A DNA stretch of 64,000 nt from contig NZ_LT827015.1 of NCBI RefSeq assembly GCF_900169075.1, positions 1,240,001 through 1,304,000 of the forward strand, read 5' to 3'. This stretch comes from Chryseobacterium phocaeense. GTDB lineage: Bacteria; Bacteroidota; Bacteroidia; Flavobacteriales; Weeksellaceae. The notes under the pieces were generated by a model. The model saw only the letters and a program-made list of their open reading frames with translations. It did no database searches and was not told the origin of the DNA. A program made the translations under genes and the position numbers. Of this stretch, positions 24,928 through 33,669 are shown piece by piece. Within the stretch, counting starts at the first letter, position 1. Each line of letters begins with the position of its first letter.

Positions 24928-25440
24928 ATGACGCGTGAAACACTACATAATAATATCGAAAACCTTACTTTGAGGCTTATAAAACTGGCTGATGATTACT
25001 GCTGGAATACAATTTCCAGTAACCTGACTTTCATTGTTTCAGATTTTAATGAGTTTGGAAGTGATCCTTTTAAAATTAGACAGATCAGAAATAAAGTAAA
25101 CAAATCTAAAAAACCACAGTCTTTAAAAACAGCCATTGAAGTTATGATCCAGGAATATGATGATCTTTATGACATCAATCTTTATATTTTTAAGGCTTTG
25201 AAGAACGAAACGATTATTGAGATCCAATATTACAGAAGATCAAATATGGATCATGATTATTTTCAGGTCATAAAAGATGATCCAACGATATACCATGCTA
25301 AAATAGCACATCCTAAATACAGACTAGAAGGTGAAAAGTTTGATGTTAACTGGGAGTCAGGAGGATGGAGACATCTTTGGAACAGTGTAATTTATGAGTA
25401 TAGATACCGAAAAATAATGAGAGGATTTAAAAGGAATTAA
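24928..25440 (+). CDS. Hypothetical protein
   Basis: A 170-residue protein that I do not recognise. It appears soluble and all-alpha in its first half (ENLTLRLIKLADDYCWNTIS, then VNKSKKPQSLKTAIEVMIQEYDDL), with a C-terminal basic, Tyr/Arg-rich end (YEYRYRKIMRGFKRN). No signal peptide, membrane segment or catalytic motif is visible. It is isolated between an unannotated gap and an inverted repeat pair. The compact, charged composition suggests a real protein, but function and family are unknown. Confidence 0.55.
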   Translation: MTRETLHNNIENLTLRLIKLADDYCWNTISSNLTFIVSDFNEFGSDPFKIRQIRNKVNKSKKPQSLKTAIEVMIQEYDDLYDINLYIFKALKNETIIEIQYYRRSNMDHDYFQVIKDDPTIYHAKIAHPKYRLEGEKFDVNWESGGWRHLWNSVIYEYRYRKIMRGFKRN

Positions 25441-25460
25441 AAAGAATGGTATGTTTTTTT

Positions 25461-25654
25461 ACCACAAAAGAAACAAAAGTTTTAATACATTGAGCACTTT
25501 AATTTCAAAAGTTACAAGTTTGAAAACAGAAAGAACACATAAGCTGAAAATCAAAGATTTTCATAAAACTTAGGTGTACTTTTTATGTGCAAGATATTTA
25601 ACTTGAAAATAACTAAAGGGGTAAAAAACTTTTGTGACTTTTGTGGTGAAAAGT
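25461..25654. repeat. Inverted pair of AACCACAAAAG-family repeats
   Basis: A forward copy begins ACCACAAAAGAAACAAAAG at 25461 and an inverse copy ends AACTTTTGTGACTTTTGTGG at about 25653. They meet head to head at a small palindrome, GAAAATC-AAA-GATTTTC. The two arms are only partly conserved against each other. Confidence 0.7.
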
Positions 25655-25661
25655 TTTGAAA

Positions 25662-25795
25662 CATTAAGAAGAGTTAAGGAGATAAGGAGAGTTAAGGGAA
25701 AATCTAAAGATTTTTTAAGCTGTGCGCCTTAAAGCAAAGCTCAACCTTAATTCTTAAAACCTTAACCAGAATCTTAATGGTTAAAAAAATTAAAA
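25662..25795. repeat. TTAAG / AACCATTAAG repeat family member
   Basis: An AT-rich segment with many TTAAG words, ending in CTTAATTCTTAAAACCTTAA and AATCTTAATGGTTAA. Relatives are at 20635-20695 and 47575-47705. All are in intergenic DNA next to AACCACAAAAG repeats or terminators. Confidence 0.6.
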
Positions 25796-25829
25796 ATCTT
25801 TCCGTTAAAAAGTCTGTAATTGAAAGATC

Positions 25830-27188
25830 TTACCAGTTCTTATCAATCATATAAATAAGCTGTGTCATAGTAGTGGCCCCCAGCAAAAGCTCTCTTCTGT
25901 TCACTTTTTCAAAAGTATCTTCTTCCGTGTGGTGGATATCAAAATAACGCTGTGAATCCGGAACAAGTTCAGCAGTAGGAACGCCCATATCATGAAGCGG
26001 GTAAATATCCGTCCCCGAATACCGGCCTTCAAAGTTGTAAACGCCGTATGGGAAGAATAATCCAGCCCAGCTTTTGATCTGATTTCTTTTGGCATCATCC
26101 ATCTCTAATGCAATTCCTCGGGGAGTAAATCCTCCCGCATCAGATTCTATCGCAAAAAGATGCTTTTCATTCTTGTCTTTGGCTGTTTTTCCGTATTGGA
26201 TGCCGCCTTTCACGCCGTTTTCTTCATTGGCGAAACAGACAATCCTGATCGTATGATTATTTTTAATACCTAACTTTTTAAACGTTCTCAATACTTCAAT
26301 ACTTTGTACAATTCCGGCCCCGTCGTCATGGGCACCTTCGCCTACATCCCATGAATCCAGGTGTCCTCCGGTTACAATGACACTCTGGTCTTTTTTTCCG
26401 GTAATTTCACCTATGACGGAATGCGTAAGCTTTTCACCTTTCATTCCACAGTTGGAATTCAGTTTTGCAGTTACTTTCTGTGCTTTCAGAAGGGCTTCCA
26501 GTTCATCAGCGGTGGTATTTCCAATGGCTACTGCGGGAATCTTTGAAACTTTATCCTCGTAACGCATGGCCCCTGTATGAGGGACATCATCAAATGCAGA
26601 AGACAGGGATCTGATAATGGCAAATTTACCGCCTTTTTTAGCCGTTAATGAAGCGGCAGTTACCCTGTATTTGGCTGCGTCGCCATAACCTCTGAATGTT
26701 TCTACAAACGTCTGGCTGAAAGGATAATTAAAGAATACGATCTTGTCTTTTACCTGTTCGGCCGTAAGCTGGTCATATTCTGCCATTGATTTAACCATAA
26801 TGATTTCACCGGAAACATCTTTTCCGCCGGTTCCCTCAGAATTTCCGAGAGACAGCATTTTGAGGTTCTTCCATTTACCATCAGCTGTTTTGATCTGTAG
26901 AGATTCTTTTCCTCTGGTCCATACCGGAACCATCACTTCCTGCAGCCATACTTTATCGGCTCCGGCATCTCGAAGCTTCTGCTCCACCCATTTTACCGAT
27001 TTTTCATAAGCCGGCGATCCGCTGAGACGATGGCCGATGTTTTTAGTTAACTCTTTAAGGTCTGTATAACCTTTCCCGTTGTTCAGAATTTCTGTGGAAA
27101 TCTTGCTGAACTGTATAGAATCTTCTTTGGACTGGCCAAATACAGCCATTCCAAAGACTAATAATGAAGTTCCAAGTATCTTTTTCAT
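25830..27188 (-). CDS. M28-family aminopeptidase, intact active site
   Basis: A 452-residue secreted peptidase (signal peptide to FGQ, residue 19) of the M28 family, with a PA-like insert domain around residues 120-250. All zinc and catalytic residues are present: His276 and Asp278 in GGHLDSWDVGEGAHDDG, the bridging Asp288/289, the Glu322-Glu323 pair in FANEENG, Asp350 in ESDAGG and the late His-His in FDIHHTEEDTF. It forms a tandem pair with the gene 3 bp upstream on the same strand and is presumably co-transcribed. It likely trims N-terminal residues from peptides in the periplasm. Confidence 0.9.
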   Translation of the reverse strand: MKKILGTSLLVFGMAVFGQSKEDSIQFSKISTEILNNGKGYTDLKELTKNIGHRLSGSPAYEKSVKWVEQKLRDAGADKVWLQEVMVPVWTRGKESLQIKTADGKWKNLKMLSLGNSEGTGGKDVSGEIIMVKSMAEYDQLTAEQVKDKIVFFNYPFSQTFVETFRGYGDAAKYRVTAASLTAKKGGKFAIIRSLSSAFDDVPHTGAMRYEDKVSKIPAVAIGNTTADELEALLKAQKVTAKLNSNCGMKGEKLTHSVIGEITGKKDQSVIVTGGHLDSWDVGEGAHDDGAGIVQSIEVLRTFKKLGIKNNHTIRIVCFANEENGVKGGIQYGKTAKDKNEKHLFAIESDAGGFTPRGIALEMDDAKRNQIKSWAGLFFPYGVYNFEGRYSGTDIYPLHDMGVPTAELVPDSQRYFDIHHTEEDTFEKVNRRELLLGATTMTQLIYMIDKNW

Positions 27189-27191
27189 AGT

Positions 27192-28595
27192 TTACCAGTT
27201 TTTGTCGATCATAAAAATAAGTTGGGTCATGGCAACAGCACCCAAAAGAAGCTCCCTTTTGTTCACTTTATCGAAAGTATCCTGTTCAGAGTGGTGATAA
27301 TCAAAATACCTCTGAGTGTCCACCACCAGTTCAGCCAAAGGAATATCCAGCTTTTTCAGGGGAGAAATATCCTGGATAGCTTCAGTCTGGTCAAAATCAT
27401 AAACCCCGTATGGAAGGAAATAATTCTTCCATGCAAAGATCTGCTTTCGTCTTTGTGGAGACATATCTAGGGAAAATCCTCTTGGTGAATATCCTCCCGC
27501 ATCTGTACCCAAAGCAAAAACATGTTTTTCATCCCTTTTTTTCACATAGGCTGCATACATTTCGCGTCCTTGTCCTCCATTTTCGCTGTTGGCATAAAAG
27601 ACAACCCTTATGGTATGATTATTTTCAATGCCAAGTGCTTTGAATGTTCTTAAAACTTCTATGCACTGTGCAATACCGGTTCCGTCATCAATAGCGCCTT
27701 CCCCGAAATCCCACGAGTCTAGCTGGGCTCCTAAAACAATCACTTTAGCATCTTTTTTACCCTGAATTTCGGCAATAATATTGGGATTAGTGGTGTCGCC
27801 TTTAGACTGTGCGGTCATATTTATTTTGGCGGTAACCTTTTGATTTTTCAGTGTTTTTTCCAATTCATCAGCGGATCTTACACCAATGGACAGGGCAGGA
27901 ATTCTTACCTTGTCATCAGGTTCGTAATACACCATTTTTGCATGCGGTGTATCATCCGTTGCTGTGGTTAAAGATCTTATAATTAAAGCTTTTGCTCCTG
28001 TTTTTGCAATTACGGAAGCAGAAATTAATTTAGATTTTGCGGTGATTAAATAAGAATCATTGGTATTGATTATTTTCGGATCCATCGGAACATTTACGAA
28101 AACGATTTTACCTTTCAATTGTCCTACGGACATGGCATTAAGCTCAGAAGTGGAATTGATTAAAACAATTTCCCCGGTAAGATCTTTCCCGCCTGTTCCT
28201 TCAGAATTCCCGAAAGAAAGCATTCTGATGTTTTTCCAGTCTCCATTTCCTGTTTTGATCTCCAGAGATTCTTTACCTCTTATCCATACCGGCGCTTTAG
28301 CTTCCATTCTCCAGATCATTTCTATACCGATGGATTTGAGCTTTTTTTCTGCCCATTCCACCGCTTTTATATAGCCGGATGTGCCGCTGAAGCGTGGTCC
28401 TATGCCTTTGGTGAGTTCACCTAGATTGTCATACGCTGTGCCATGGGTCATGATCTCGTCTGAGATGTTTTTGAATTCATCCTGGTAATTAAACTTGGCA
28501 GTGGTTGCCTTTTTTGCAGGTTTTTTCTGCGGTTTTTTTTGAGAAAATAAAAATCCACTCAAAAAGAGTGGAAGTATAATGAATAATTTTTTCAT
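27192..28595 (-). CDS. M28-family homologue with substituted catalytic residues (probable pseudo-peptidase)
   Basis: A 467-residue paralogue of the neighbouring M28 peptidase, same domain order, with a signal peptide followed by a Lys/Pro-rich stretch (KKPQKKPAKKA). The first zinc ligand is lost: GGHLDSW of the partner is GAQLDSW here (Gln291). The catalytic base is also lost: NEENG has become NSENG (Ser337). The remaining ligands Asp303/304, Glu338, Asp365 and the final histidine are kept. Both changes are in the DNA, at codons CAG and AGC. It is probably a non-catalytic partner or binder; it may still fold and bind one zinc. Confidence 0.85.
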   Translation of the reverse strand: MKKLFIILPLFLSGFLFSQKKPQKKPAKKATTAKFNYQDEFKNISDEIMTHGTAYDNLGELTKGIGPRFSGTSGYIKAVEWAEKKLKSIGIEMIWRMEAKAPVWIRGKESLEIKTGNGDWKNIRMLSFGNSEGTGGKDLTGEIVLINSTSELNAMSVGQLKGKIVFVNVPMDPKIINTNDSYLITAKSKLISASVIAKTGAKALIIRSLTTATDDTPHAKMVYYEPDDKVRIPALSIGVRSADELEKTLKNQKVTAKINMTAQSKGDTTNPNIIAEIQGKKDAKVIVLGAQLDSWDFGEGAIDDGTGIAQCIEVLRTFKALGIENNHTIRVVFYANSENGGQGREMYAAYVKKRDEKHVFALGTDAGGYSPRGFSLDMSPQRRKQIFAWKNYFLPYGVYDFDQTEAIQDISPLKKLDIPLAELVVDTQRYFDYHHSEQDTFDKVNKRELLLGAVAMTQLIFMIDKNW

Positions 28596-28650
28596 TTTTT
28601 ATTTACCTTTCTTTTTCCAATGATAAAAGTAGGAAAAAATTAGGGATTTA

Positions 28651-29895
28651 CTAAGGTTTCATATCGTACATTAACAGTGCTGTAACCAATTTTGGCTCAA
28701 TAAAGGTGCATTTTGGCGGCATGCTCAGTTTAAGGTCCGAAATTTTGATCATATCATTAAAACTTACCGGATAAATTCCGAAGCCAACCTTGCCCTCGCC
28801 CTTGTCTACATCCTCTTTCAGTTGATTAATTCCCTGAATATTGGAAGTTCCTTTTACGTAGGAAATCTTTTCGGAACTGTCTGAATTTTCTATTTTCAGG
28901 ATATTTTTAAAAATGTACTTGTCCAGAAGATGATGATCCAGATTATCAAGTGACATTTCTTTTGAACGCAGATCATGCTTTACGTGAAGCGAGTAGAATT
29001 TTCCATCCAGATACATAGAAATATGGAACTTCTGGGAAGGGAAATAAGAAGCTTCCCCTTTTTCATGGATCAGGAAATACTGTTCGAGTTCCTTTAAGAA
29101 TTCTTCACTTGAAAGCCCGTTAAGGTCCGTTAAGATCCTGTTGTAATCATGAATTTTGATCGACTGGTTGGATACGATGAAACTGTATACAAAATTATAG
29201 GCTTCCGTACCGTTATGCCTTTTGTTTTTTTCTTTGTGGCGCTTTGCATTCAGGGCAGTGGAGCCTATCCTGTGGTGGCCGTCCGCAATGTAGAAAGAAT
29301 CAATCTGGTCAATTACTTCTTTAAATTGCTGAAGTTTTAAACGGTTGTCTATCCTCCATATTTTATGTCTGATCCCTTTGGAATCCGTATGATTGAAGAT
29401 AGGAACGTTTTTTTCCTCGTGGTTCATCAGAAGCTCAATCTTGGAGTTGGAAGGGTAGGTAAGCAGTACTGGTTCTGCCTGCAGGCTTACTTTTTCCAGA
29501 TAATGAGCCAGTTTTTCTTTTTTCTGAGGAATGGTGCTTTCATGCCTCTTGATTTTTCCGCTCCAGAAATCCTCGATGCTTGCCAGTCCCAGAAGTCCTC
29601 TGAAAACCTGTTTGTTGGGGTAGATCTGCTCATAAAGATAATACGCTGAACTGTCCTGGACCAGTTTTTTTTCATCCAGAAGTTCTTCAAACGTTGAACG
29701 GATCTTTCTTAAATTCCGGTCAATATCTTTGGATTTACTTACAACATAGGGTTTAATCATATTAATGTAAGTATTTTCAACTTGAGCTTTCTCTGCAATT
29801 TCCTCCTGGGTAAAATTATCCAGAGGATGGGTAGGGAAAGTGCTCTCAAAGTCTTTATGAGGTCTTACTCCGCGAAAAGGTTTAAAAACAGGCAT
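28651..29895 (-). CDS. DUF1015 protein in the serine operon
   Basis: A 414-residue protein matching DUF1015, with the family motif FYIADGHHRIGS (Asp205, His207, His208, Arg209) and the N-terminal VFKPFRGVRP. The DGHHR motif resembles the active-site signature of the ParB/SerK-like fold, some members of which phosphorylate free serine. It begins 3 bp after serA and is clearly in that transcription unit. A role in serine or phosphoserine metabolism is therefore suggested by both motif and context; it is inference. No serB phosphatase gene is in the window. Confidence 0.8.
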   Translation of the reverse strand: MPVFKPFRGVRPHKDFESTFPTHPLDNFTQEEIAEKAQVENTYINMIKPYVVSKSKDIDRNLRKIRSTFEELLDEKKLVQDSSAYYLYEQIYPNKQVFRGLLGLASIEDFWSGKIKRHESTIPQKKEKLAHYLEKVSLQAEPVLLTYPSNSKIELLMNHEEKNVPIFNHTDSKGIRHKIWRIDNRLKLQQFKEVIDQIDSFYIADGHHRIGSTALNAKRHKEKNKRHNGTEAYNFVYSFIVSNQSIKIHDYNRILTDLNGLSSEEFLKELEQYFLIHEKGEASYFPSQKFHISMYLDGKFYSLHVKHDLRSKEMSLDNLDHHLLDKYIFKNILKIENSDSSEKISYVKGTSNIQGINQLKEDVDKGEGKVGFGIYPVSFNDMIKISDLKLSMPPKCTFIEPKLVTALLMYDMKP

Positions 29896-29898
29896 ATT

Positions 29899-30864
29899 TT
29901 ATCTTATGGTTTCTTTTTTTAGCTTAATAATTTGTTCTGCAAGTTCTGCACCGATTTTTTCCTGTGCATCTACCGTATTTCCTCCTACATGAGGGGAAAG
30001 GGATAATGCAGGATTCATCAGTAAAGGAAGCTCAGGGGTAGGTTCGTTTTCAAACACATCCAGTGCGGCTCCCGCTACTTTTTCGGATTCAATGAAATCA
30101 ATAAGGCTTACTTCGTTGATCACTCCTCCTCTTGCAGTATTCACAATGTAGACTCCGTCTTTCATTTTTTCAAACTGAGGCGTGTCTATGATATATTCAT
30201 TCGTTTTTGGCGTATTGATGCTGATGAAATCTGTGTCTTTAAGGAAAGCGTCCATATCATTGGTGGAGCTGATCTCAAAATTCAGGCTCTGCCCGTCGAA
30301 AAAGTCCAGGGTAAGAACTTTTGTTTTCGGGTTTTTCGTGAGTACTTTGATTTTCATTCCTAATGAGATTCCTATTTTTACCACTTCCTGTCCAATACTT
30401 CCAAAACCGATTACTCCGAGTGTTTTTCCGGAAAGTTCATAGGCTTTGCTGAATGACTTCTTCATCGCATCGAAGTGGGTGTCTCCTTCCAGCGGCATCA
30501 GTCGGTTCGATTCATGAAGGAATCTTGCCAGCGCAAAAAAATGTCCGAAAACAAGTTCTGCCACTGATTTTGAAGAGGCTGTAGGCGTATTGATCACCTT
30601 GATGCCTTTGCTTTTAGCATAATCCACGTCAATATTGTCCATTCCAATACCGCCGCGTCCGATGATTTTCAGACCCGGGCATGCGTCAATCATGTCCTGT
30701 CTTACCTTCGTTGCGCTTCTTACCAAAAGGATCTCCACGTTATTTTCATTAATAAAATTAATAACGTGATCCTGTGCCACTCTGTTGGGCAGGACTTCAA
30801 ATCCTGCTTCCGTAAGGGCCAGTTCTCCTGTTTTTGAGATTCCGTCGTTTGCTAAAACTTTCAT
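29899..30864 (-). CDS. serA: D-3-phosphoglycerate dehydrogenase, short form
   Basis: A 321-residue NAD-dependent D-2-hydroxyacid dehydrogenase that starts serine synthesis by oxidising 3-phosphoglycerate. The Rossmann motif is LGVIGFGSIGQEV. Active-site motifs are GRGGIGMDNID, the arginine of NTARGGVINE, the glutamate of FENEP and the histidine of LSPHVGGNT. It lacks the C-terminal ACT regulatory domain, so classical serine feedback through that domain is not expected. serC lies 122 bp upstream and the DUF1015 gene 3 bp downstream, all on the minus strand, which supports the serA call over other family members. Confidence 0.88.
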   Translation of the reverse strand: MKVLANDGISKTGELALTEAGFEVLPNRVAQDHVINFINENNVEILLVRSATKVRQDMIDACPGLKIIGRGGIGMDNIDVDYAKSKGIKVINTPTASSKSVAELVFGHFFALARFLHESNRLMPLEGDTHFDAMKKSFSKAYELSGKTLGVIGFGSIGQEVVKIGISLGMKIKVLTKNPKTKVLTLDFFDGQSLNFEISSTNDMDAFLKDTDFISINTPKTNEYIIDTPQFEKMKDGVYIVNTARGGVINEVSLIDFIESEKVAGAALDVFENEPTPELPLLMNPALSLSPHVGGNTVDAQEKIGAELAEQIIKLKKETIR

Positions 30865-30986
30865 GTGTAATGGTGATTTAAAGATTGAAAAATTGAGCTA
30901 TTTAAAAATTTTAAATCGGGTCGCAAATTAATAAAATTAAATGAACTGTTCTCAATCTTTCAATCTTTCGATTTTTTATGTTTAAA

Positions 30987-32051
30987 TTATTTGATTGACT
31001 TCATAACATCCACCAGAATCTGCACACTTTCAATTGGTAATGCATTGTAAAGACTGGCTCTGTATCCGCCAAGACTTCTGTGTCCGTTCAGTCCGCTGAT
31101 TCCCGCAGCTTTCCATGCATTGTCAAATTCCTCTTTTTTGCTTTCGTCTGTCAGTTTGAAAGAGACATTCATTAAGGAACGGTCTTCTTTTACGCAGAAC
31201 GTTTCAAATAAAGCGTTGCTGTCGATCTCATCATATAAAAGTTGTGCTTTCGCCTTATTTCTTGCTTCAGCAGCTGCAATTCCGCCGTTCTTTTCAAGAT
31301 ACTGCAGCGTAAGAAGAGATGCATATACCGGGAAAACCGGAGGCGTATTGTACATGGATTCCTTTGAAATATGCTGGGAATAATCCAAAATAGACAGCAT
31401 ATTTTCTCTTCCTGTTTTGCCCAGGATTTCTTTTTTTATAACAACCAGCGTTACTCCGGCAGGTCCCATATTTTTCTGGGCTCCGGCATAGATCAGGTCA
31501 AATTTGGAAAAATCCAGCTGTCTTGAGAAAATATCCGAGCTCATGTCACACACCAACAGGGTATCTACTTCAGGAAAAGATTTCATCTGGGTTCCGTAGA
31601 TGGTATTGTTTGAGGTGCAGTGGAAATAATCATATTCTGAACCTACTGTATAATCTTTAGGAATGAAAGAATAGTTTTCTTCTTTGGAAGATCCTACCAC
31701 ATCTACCGTTCCCAGTTTTTTTGCTTCTTTAATGGCTCCTGCAGCCCATGTACCTGTGTCCGTGTAAGCTGCTTTACCGTCTACTTTCAGCAGGTTGTAA
31801 GGAACCATGGCAAACTGCAGGCTGGCACCGCCTCCTAAATAAAGTACTTCATAATCATCTCCAAGGTTCATCAGCCTTTTCACAATGGCACGGGCTTCGT
31901 CCATTACAGCAACGAAATCCTTGCTTCTGTGGGATATTTCAAGAAGAGACAATCCAATGCCGTTGAAATCTAAAATAGCTTCTGCTGATTTTTCAAATAC
32001 CTCCTGAGGTAGGATGCATGGCCCTGCGCTGAAGTTGTGCTTTTTGCTCAT
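30987..32051 (-). CDS. serC: Phosphoserine aminotransferase
   Basis: A 354-residue fold-type I PLP aminotransferase for the second step of serine synthesis, converting phosphohydroxypyruvate to phosphoserine. Typical motifs are HNFSAGPCILPQEV at the start, LEISHRSKDF, the PLP-binding GGGASLQFAM and the Schiff-base lysine in YAGAQKNMGPAG. The C-terminal GHRSLGGYRASLYNALP is also conserved. It is the first gene of the serC-serA-DUF1015 unit. The 122-bp gap before serA may allow separate regulation. Confidence 0.95.
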   Translation of the reverse strand: MSKKHNFSAGPCILPQEVFEKSAEAILDFNGIGLSLLEISHRSKDFVAVMDEARAIVKRLMNLGDDYEVLYLGGGASLQFAMVPYNLLKVDGKAAYTDTGTWAAGAIKEAKKLGTVDVVGSSKEENYSFIPKDYTVGSEYDYFHCTSNNTIYGTQMKSFPEVDTLLVCDMSSDIFSRQLDFSKFDLIYAGAQKNMGPAGVTLVVIKKEILGKTGRENMLSILDYSQHISKESMYNTPPVFPVYASLLTLQYLEKNGGIAAAEARNKAKAQLLYDEIDSNALFETFCVKEDRSLMNVSFKLTDESKKEEFDNAWKAAGISGLNGHRSLGGYRASLYNALPIESVQILVDVMKSIK

Positions 32052-32140
32052 ATTTTTACTTTTTTTGGTTGTGCAAGAATTTTTACGGACTTGCGGTTTT
32101 ATTATGGATATTTTACTAGATTTTTCTGAGATTTTTGGTT

Positions 32141-32169
32141 AAAAAAACCGTCTCAACTTACTGAGACGG
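32141..32169 (-). terminator. Terminator of the ferredoxin gene
   Basis: CCGTCTCA-ACTTAC-TGAGACGG, read on the minus strand with a T7 run. It separates the ferredoxin gene from serC, so the two are not one operon despite their close spacing. Confidence 0.85.
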
Positions 32170-32178
32170 AGTTTTTTA

Positions 32179-32529
32179 TCATTCACCGTGTAAGAACGCT
32201 TTTTTATTAAGCAGCGCTTCATCAGATTCTACATGGTCTTCATCAGGAACACAGCAGTCTACCGGGCAGACAGCTGCACACTGAGGTTCTTCATGGAATC
32301 CTTTACACTCGGTACATTTATCAGTTACAATGAAATATACATCATCACTCACAGGTTCCTGCGGCGAATCTGCATCTACAGTAAGTCCTGACGGCATAGT
32401 CACGGTACCGGACAGAGCGGTACCTTCAGAAGCTTTCCAATCTACGGCCCCTTCATATATTGCATTATTCGGACATTCCGGTTCGCAGGCCCCGCAATTA
32501 ATGCATTCATCAGTTATTTTAATAGCCAT
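32179..32529 (-). CDS. Dicluster 4Fe-4S ferredoxin
   Basis: A 116-residue ferredoxin with two iron-sulfur motifs. The first is the standard C-x2-C-x2-C-x3-CP (CINCGACEPECP). The second has an insertion between the second and third cysteines (CTECKGFHEEPQCAAVCP), the pattern of Alvin/Chromatium-type ferredoxins with one very low-potential cluster. It transfers single electrons in the cytoplasm. It has its own terminator and shares a 59-bp divergent promoter region with the acyl-CoA reductase gene. The redox partner is not evident. Confidence 0.92.
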   Translation of the reverse strand: MAIKITDECINCGACEPECPNNAIYEGAVDWKASEGTALSGTVTMPSGLTVDADSPQEPVSDDVYFIVTDKCTECKGFHEEPQCAAVCPVDCCVPDEDHVESDEALLNKKAFLHGE

Positions 32530-32542
32530 CGCTAATTTTTTT

Positions 32543-32560
32543 TAAATTTGCACAAAATTA
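32543..32560. promoter_or_regulatory. Back-to-back -7 elements of the ferredoxin and acyl-CoA reductase genes
   Basis: TAAATTTG at 32543-32550 on the plus strand and TAATTTTG on the minus strand (32553-32560) lie 2 bp apart. Both fit the Bacteroidota -7 consensus. With only 59 bp between the two start codons, the promoters must overlap and are likely to compete. Confidence 0.6.
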
Positions 32561-32588
32561 CAAAATATTCCCCAATTTAAAAGTAATT

Positions 32589-33623
32589 ATGAATACCGAA
32601 AATCAAGTTTTAGGACTTATTAAATTAAGCGCATATATAAAAGAGTTTTTAGCAAAGGATCAGGAGGCTTATAATGAGAATGATACTGAGTTTGAATTAT
32701 TACTGAAAAGATCAGAAATAGAGAATCCATGGTTTACCCTTGACAATCAGAAATTTGCCCTGAAAGAATGGACACAGCTGCTTACCGAAGAAAATTTAAA
32801 TAACTGGTTAAGAAATTATTCAGTCGCTAAAGTATCAAAAAAAGTAGGATTGATCCTCGCCGGGAACATTCCACTGGTAGGATTTCATGATGTGATATCT
32901 GTTGTTTTAAGTGGTCATATTCCGTTGATCAAGCTATCATCAAAGGATAAATATATGGTTCCGTTCTTATTGAAAAAATGGAACGATTTTTCTGGTGGTT
33001 CCGTTCAGTTCGAACTGGTGGAGAAACTGGAGAACTTTGATGCTGTAATTGCTACAGGAAGTAACAATACAGCCAGATACCTTGAGTATTATTTTAAAGA
33101 TCATTTAAGCATTATCCGTAAAAACAGAACTTCTGTTGCCGTATTGAAAGGAGATGAAACCAATGAAGAACTTCAGCTACTGGCGGAAGATATTTTCAGG
33201 TATTTCGGGCTTGGATGCAGGAATGTGACGAGGATTTTTATTCCGGAAGATTTTGTGATCGACAGACTTTTTGAAAACTTCCTGGGATTCCAGGATATTA
33301 TCAATCATAATAAATACGCCAACAATTATGATTACAACAGGGCGGTTTATCTTCTGAACCTGGACAAGTTCTGGGATAATAATTTTGTGATGCTTAAAGA
33401 GGATGAAAAATTGTTCAGCCCGCTTTCCGTGATTAATTTCAGCAGATATTCATCGTTGGATGATGTTAAAAGTTTTATTACGGAAAATGAAGAAAATATT
33501 CAGTGTGTTGTTGCTAGAAATACGCTGGGACTGGATTCCGTAGCATTCGGTGAAGCGCAACATCCCTCTTTGGATACATATGCAGATAACGTAGATACGA
33601 TGAAGTTTTTAGAAGTGGTCTGA
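32589..33623 (+). CDS. Acyl-CoA reductase (LuxC-like)
   Basis: A 344-residue protein of the acyl-CoA reductase family, related to LuxC, that reduces activated fatty acids to aldehydes with NAD(P)H. Characteristic segments are VGLILAGNIPLVGFHDVISVVLSGH near residues 94-118, AVIATGSNNTARYLEYYF and the active-site cysteine of YFGLGCRNVTRIFIP (about residue 209). It is often found next to ferredoxin in flavobacteria. In this genome it may supply aldehydes for lipid or pigment synthesis. Divergent from the ferredoxin gene. Confidence 0.85.
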   Translation: MNTENQVLGLIKLSAYIKEFLAKDQEAYNENDTEFELLLKRSEIENPWFTLDNQKFALKEWTQLLTEENLNNWLRNYSVAKVSKKVGLILAGNIPLVGFHDVISVVLSGHIPLIKLSSKDKYMVPFLLKKWNDFSGGSVQFELVEKLENFDAVIATGSNNTARYLEYYFKDHLSIIRKNRTSVAVLKGDETNEELQLLAEDIFRYFGLGCRNVTRIFIPEDFVIDRLFENFLGFQDIINHNKYANNYDYNRAVYLLNLDKFWDNNFVMLKEDEKLFSPLSVINFSRYSSLDDVKSFITENEENIQCVVARNTLGLDSVAFGEAQHPSLDTYADNVDTMKFLEVV

Positions 33624-33669
33624 TTTTCGTACCTTAACTCACTTGTTTCACCAAATAAAAAATAGCATC

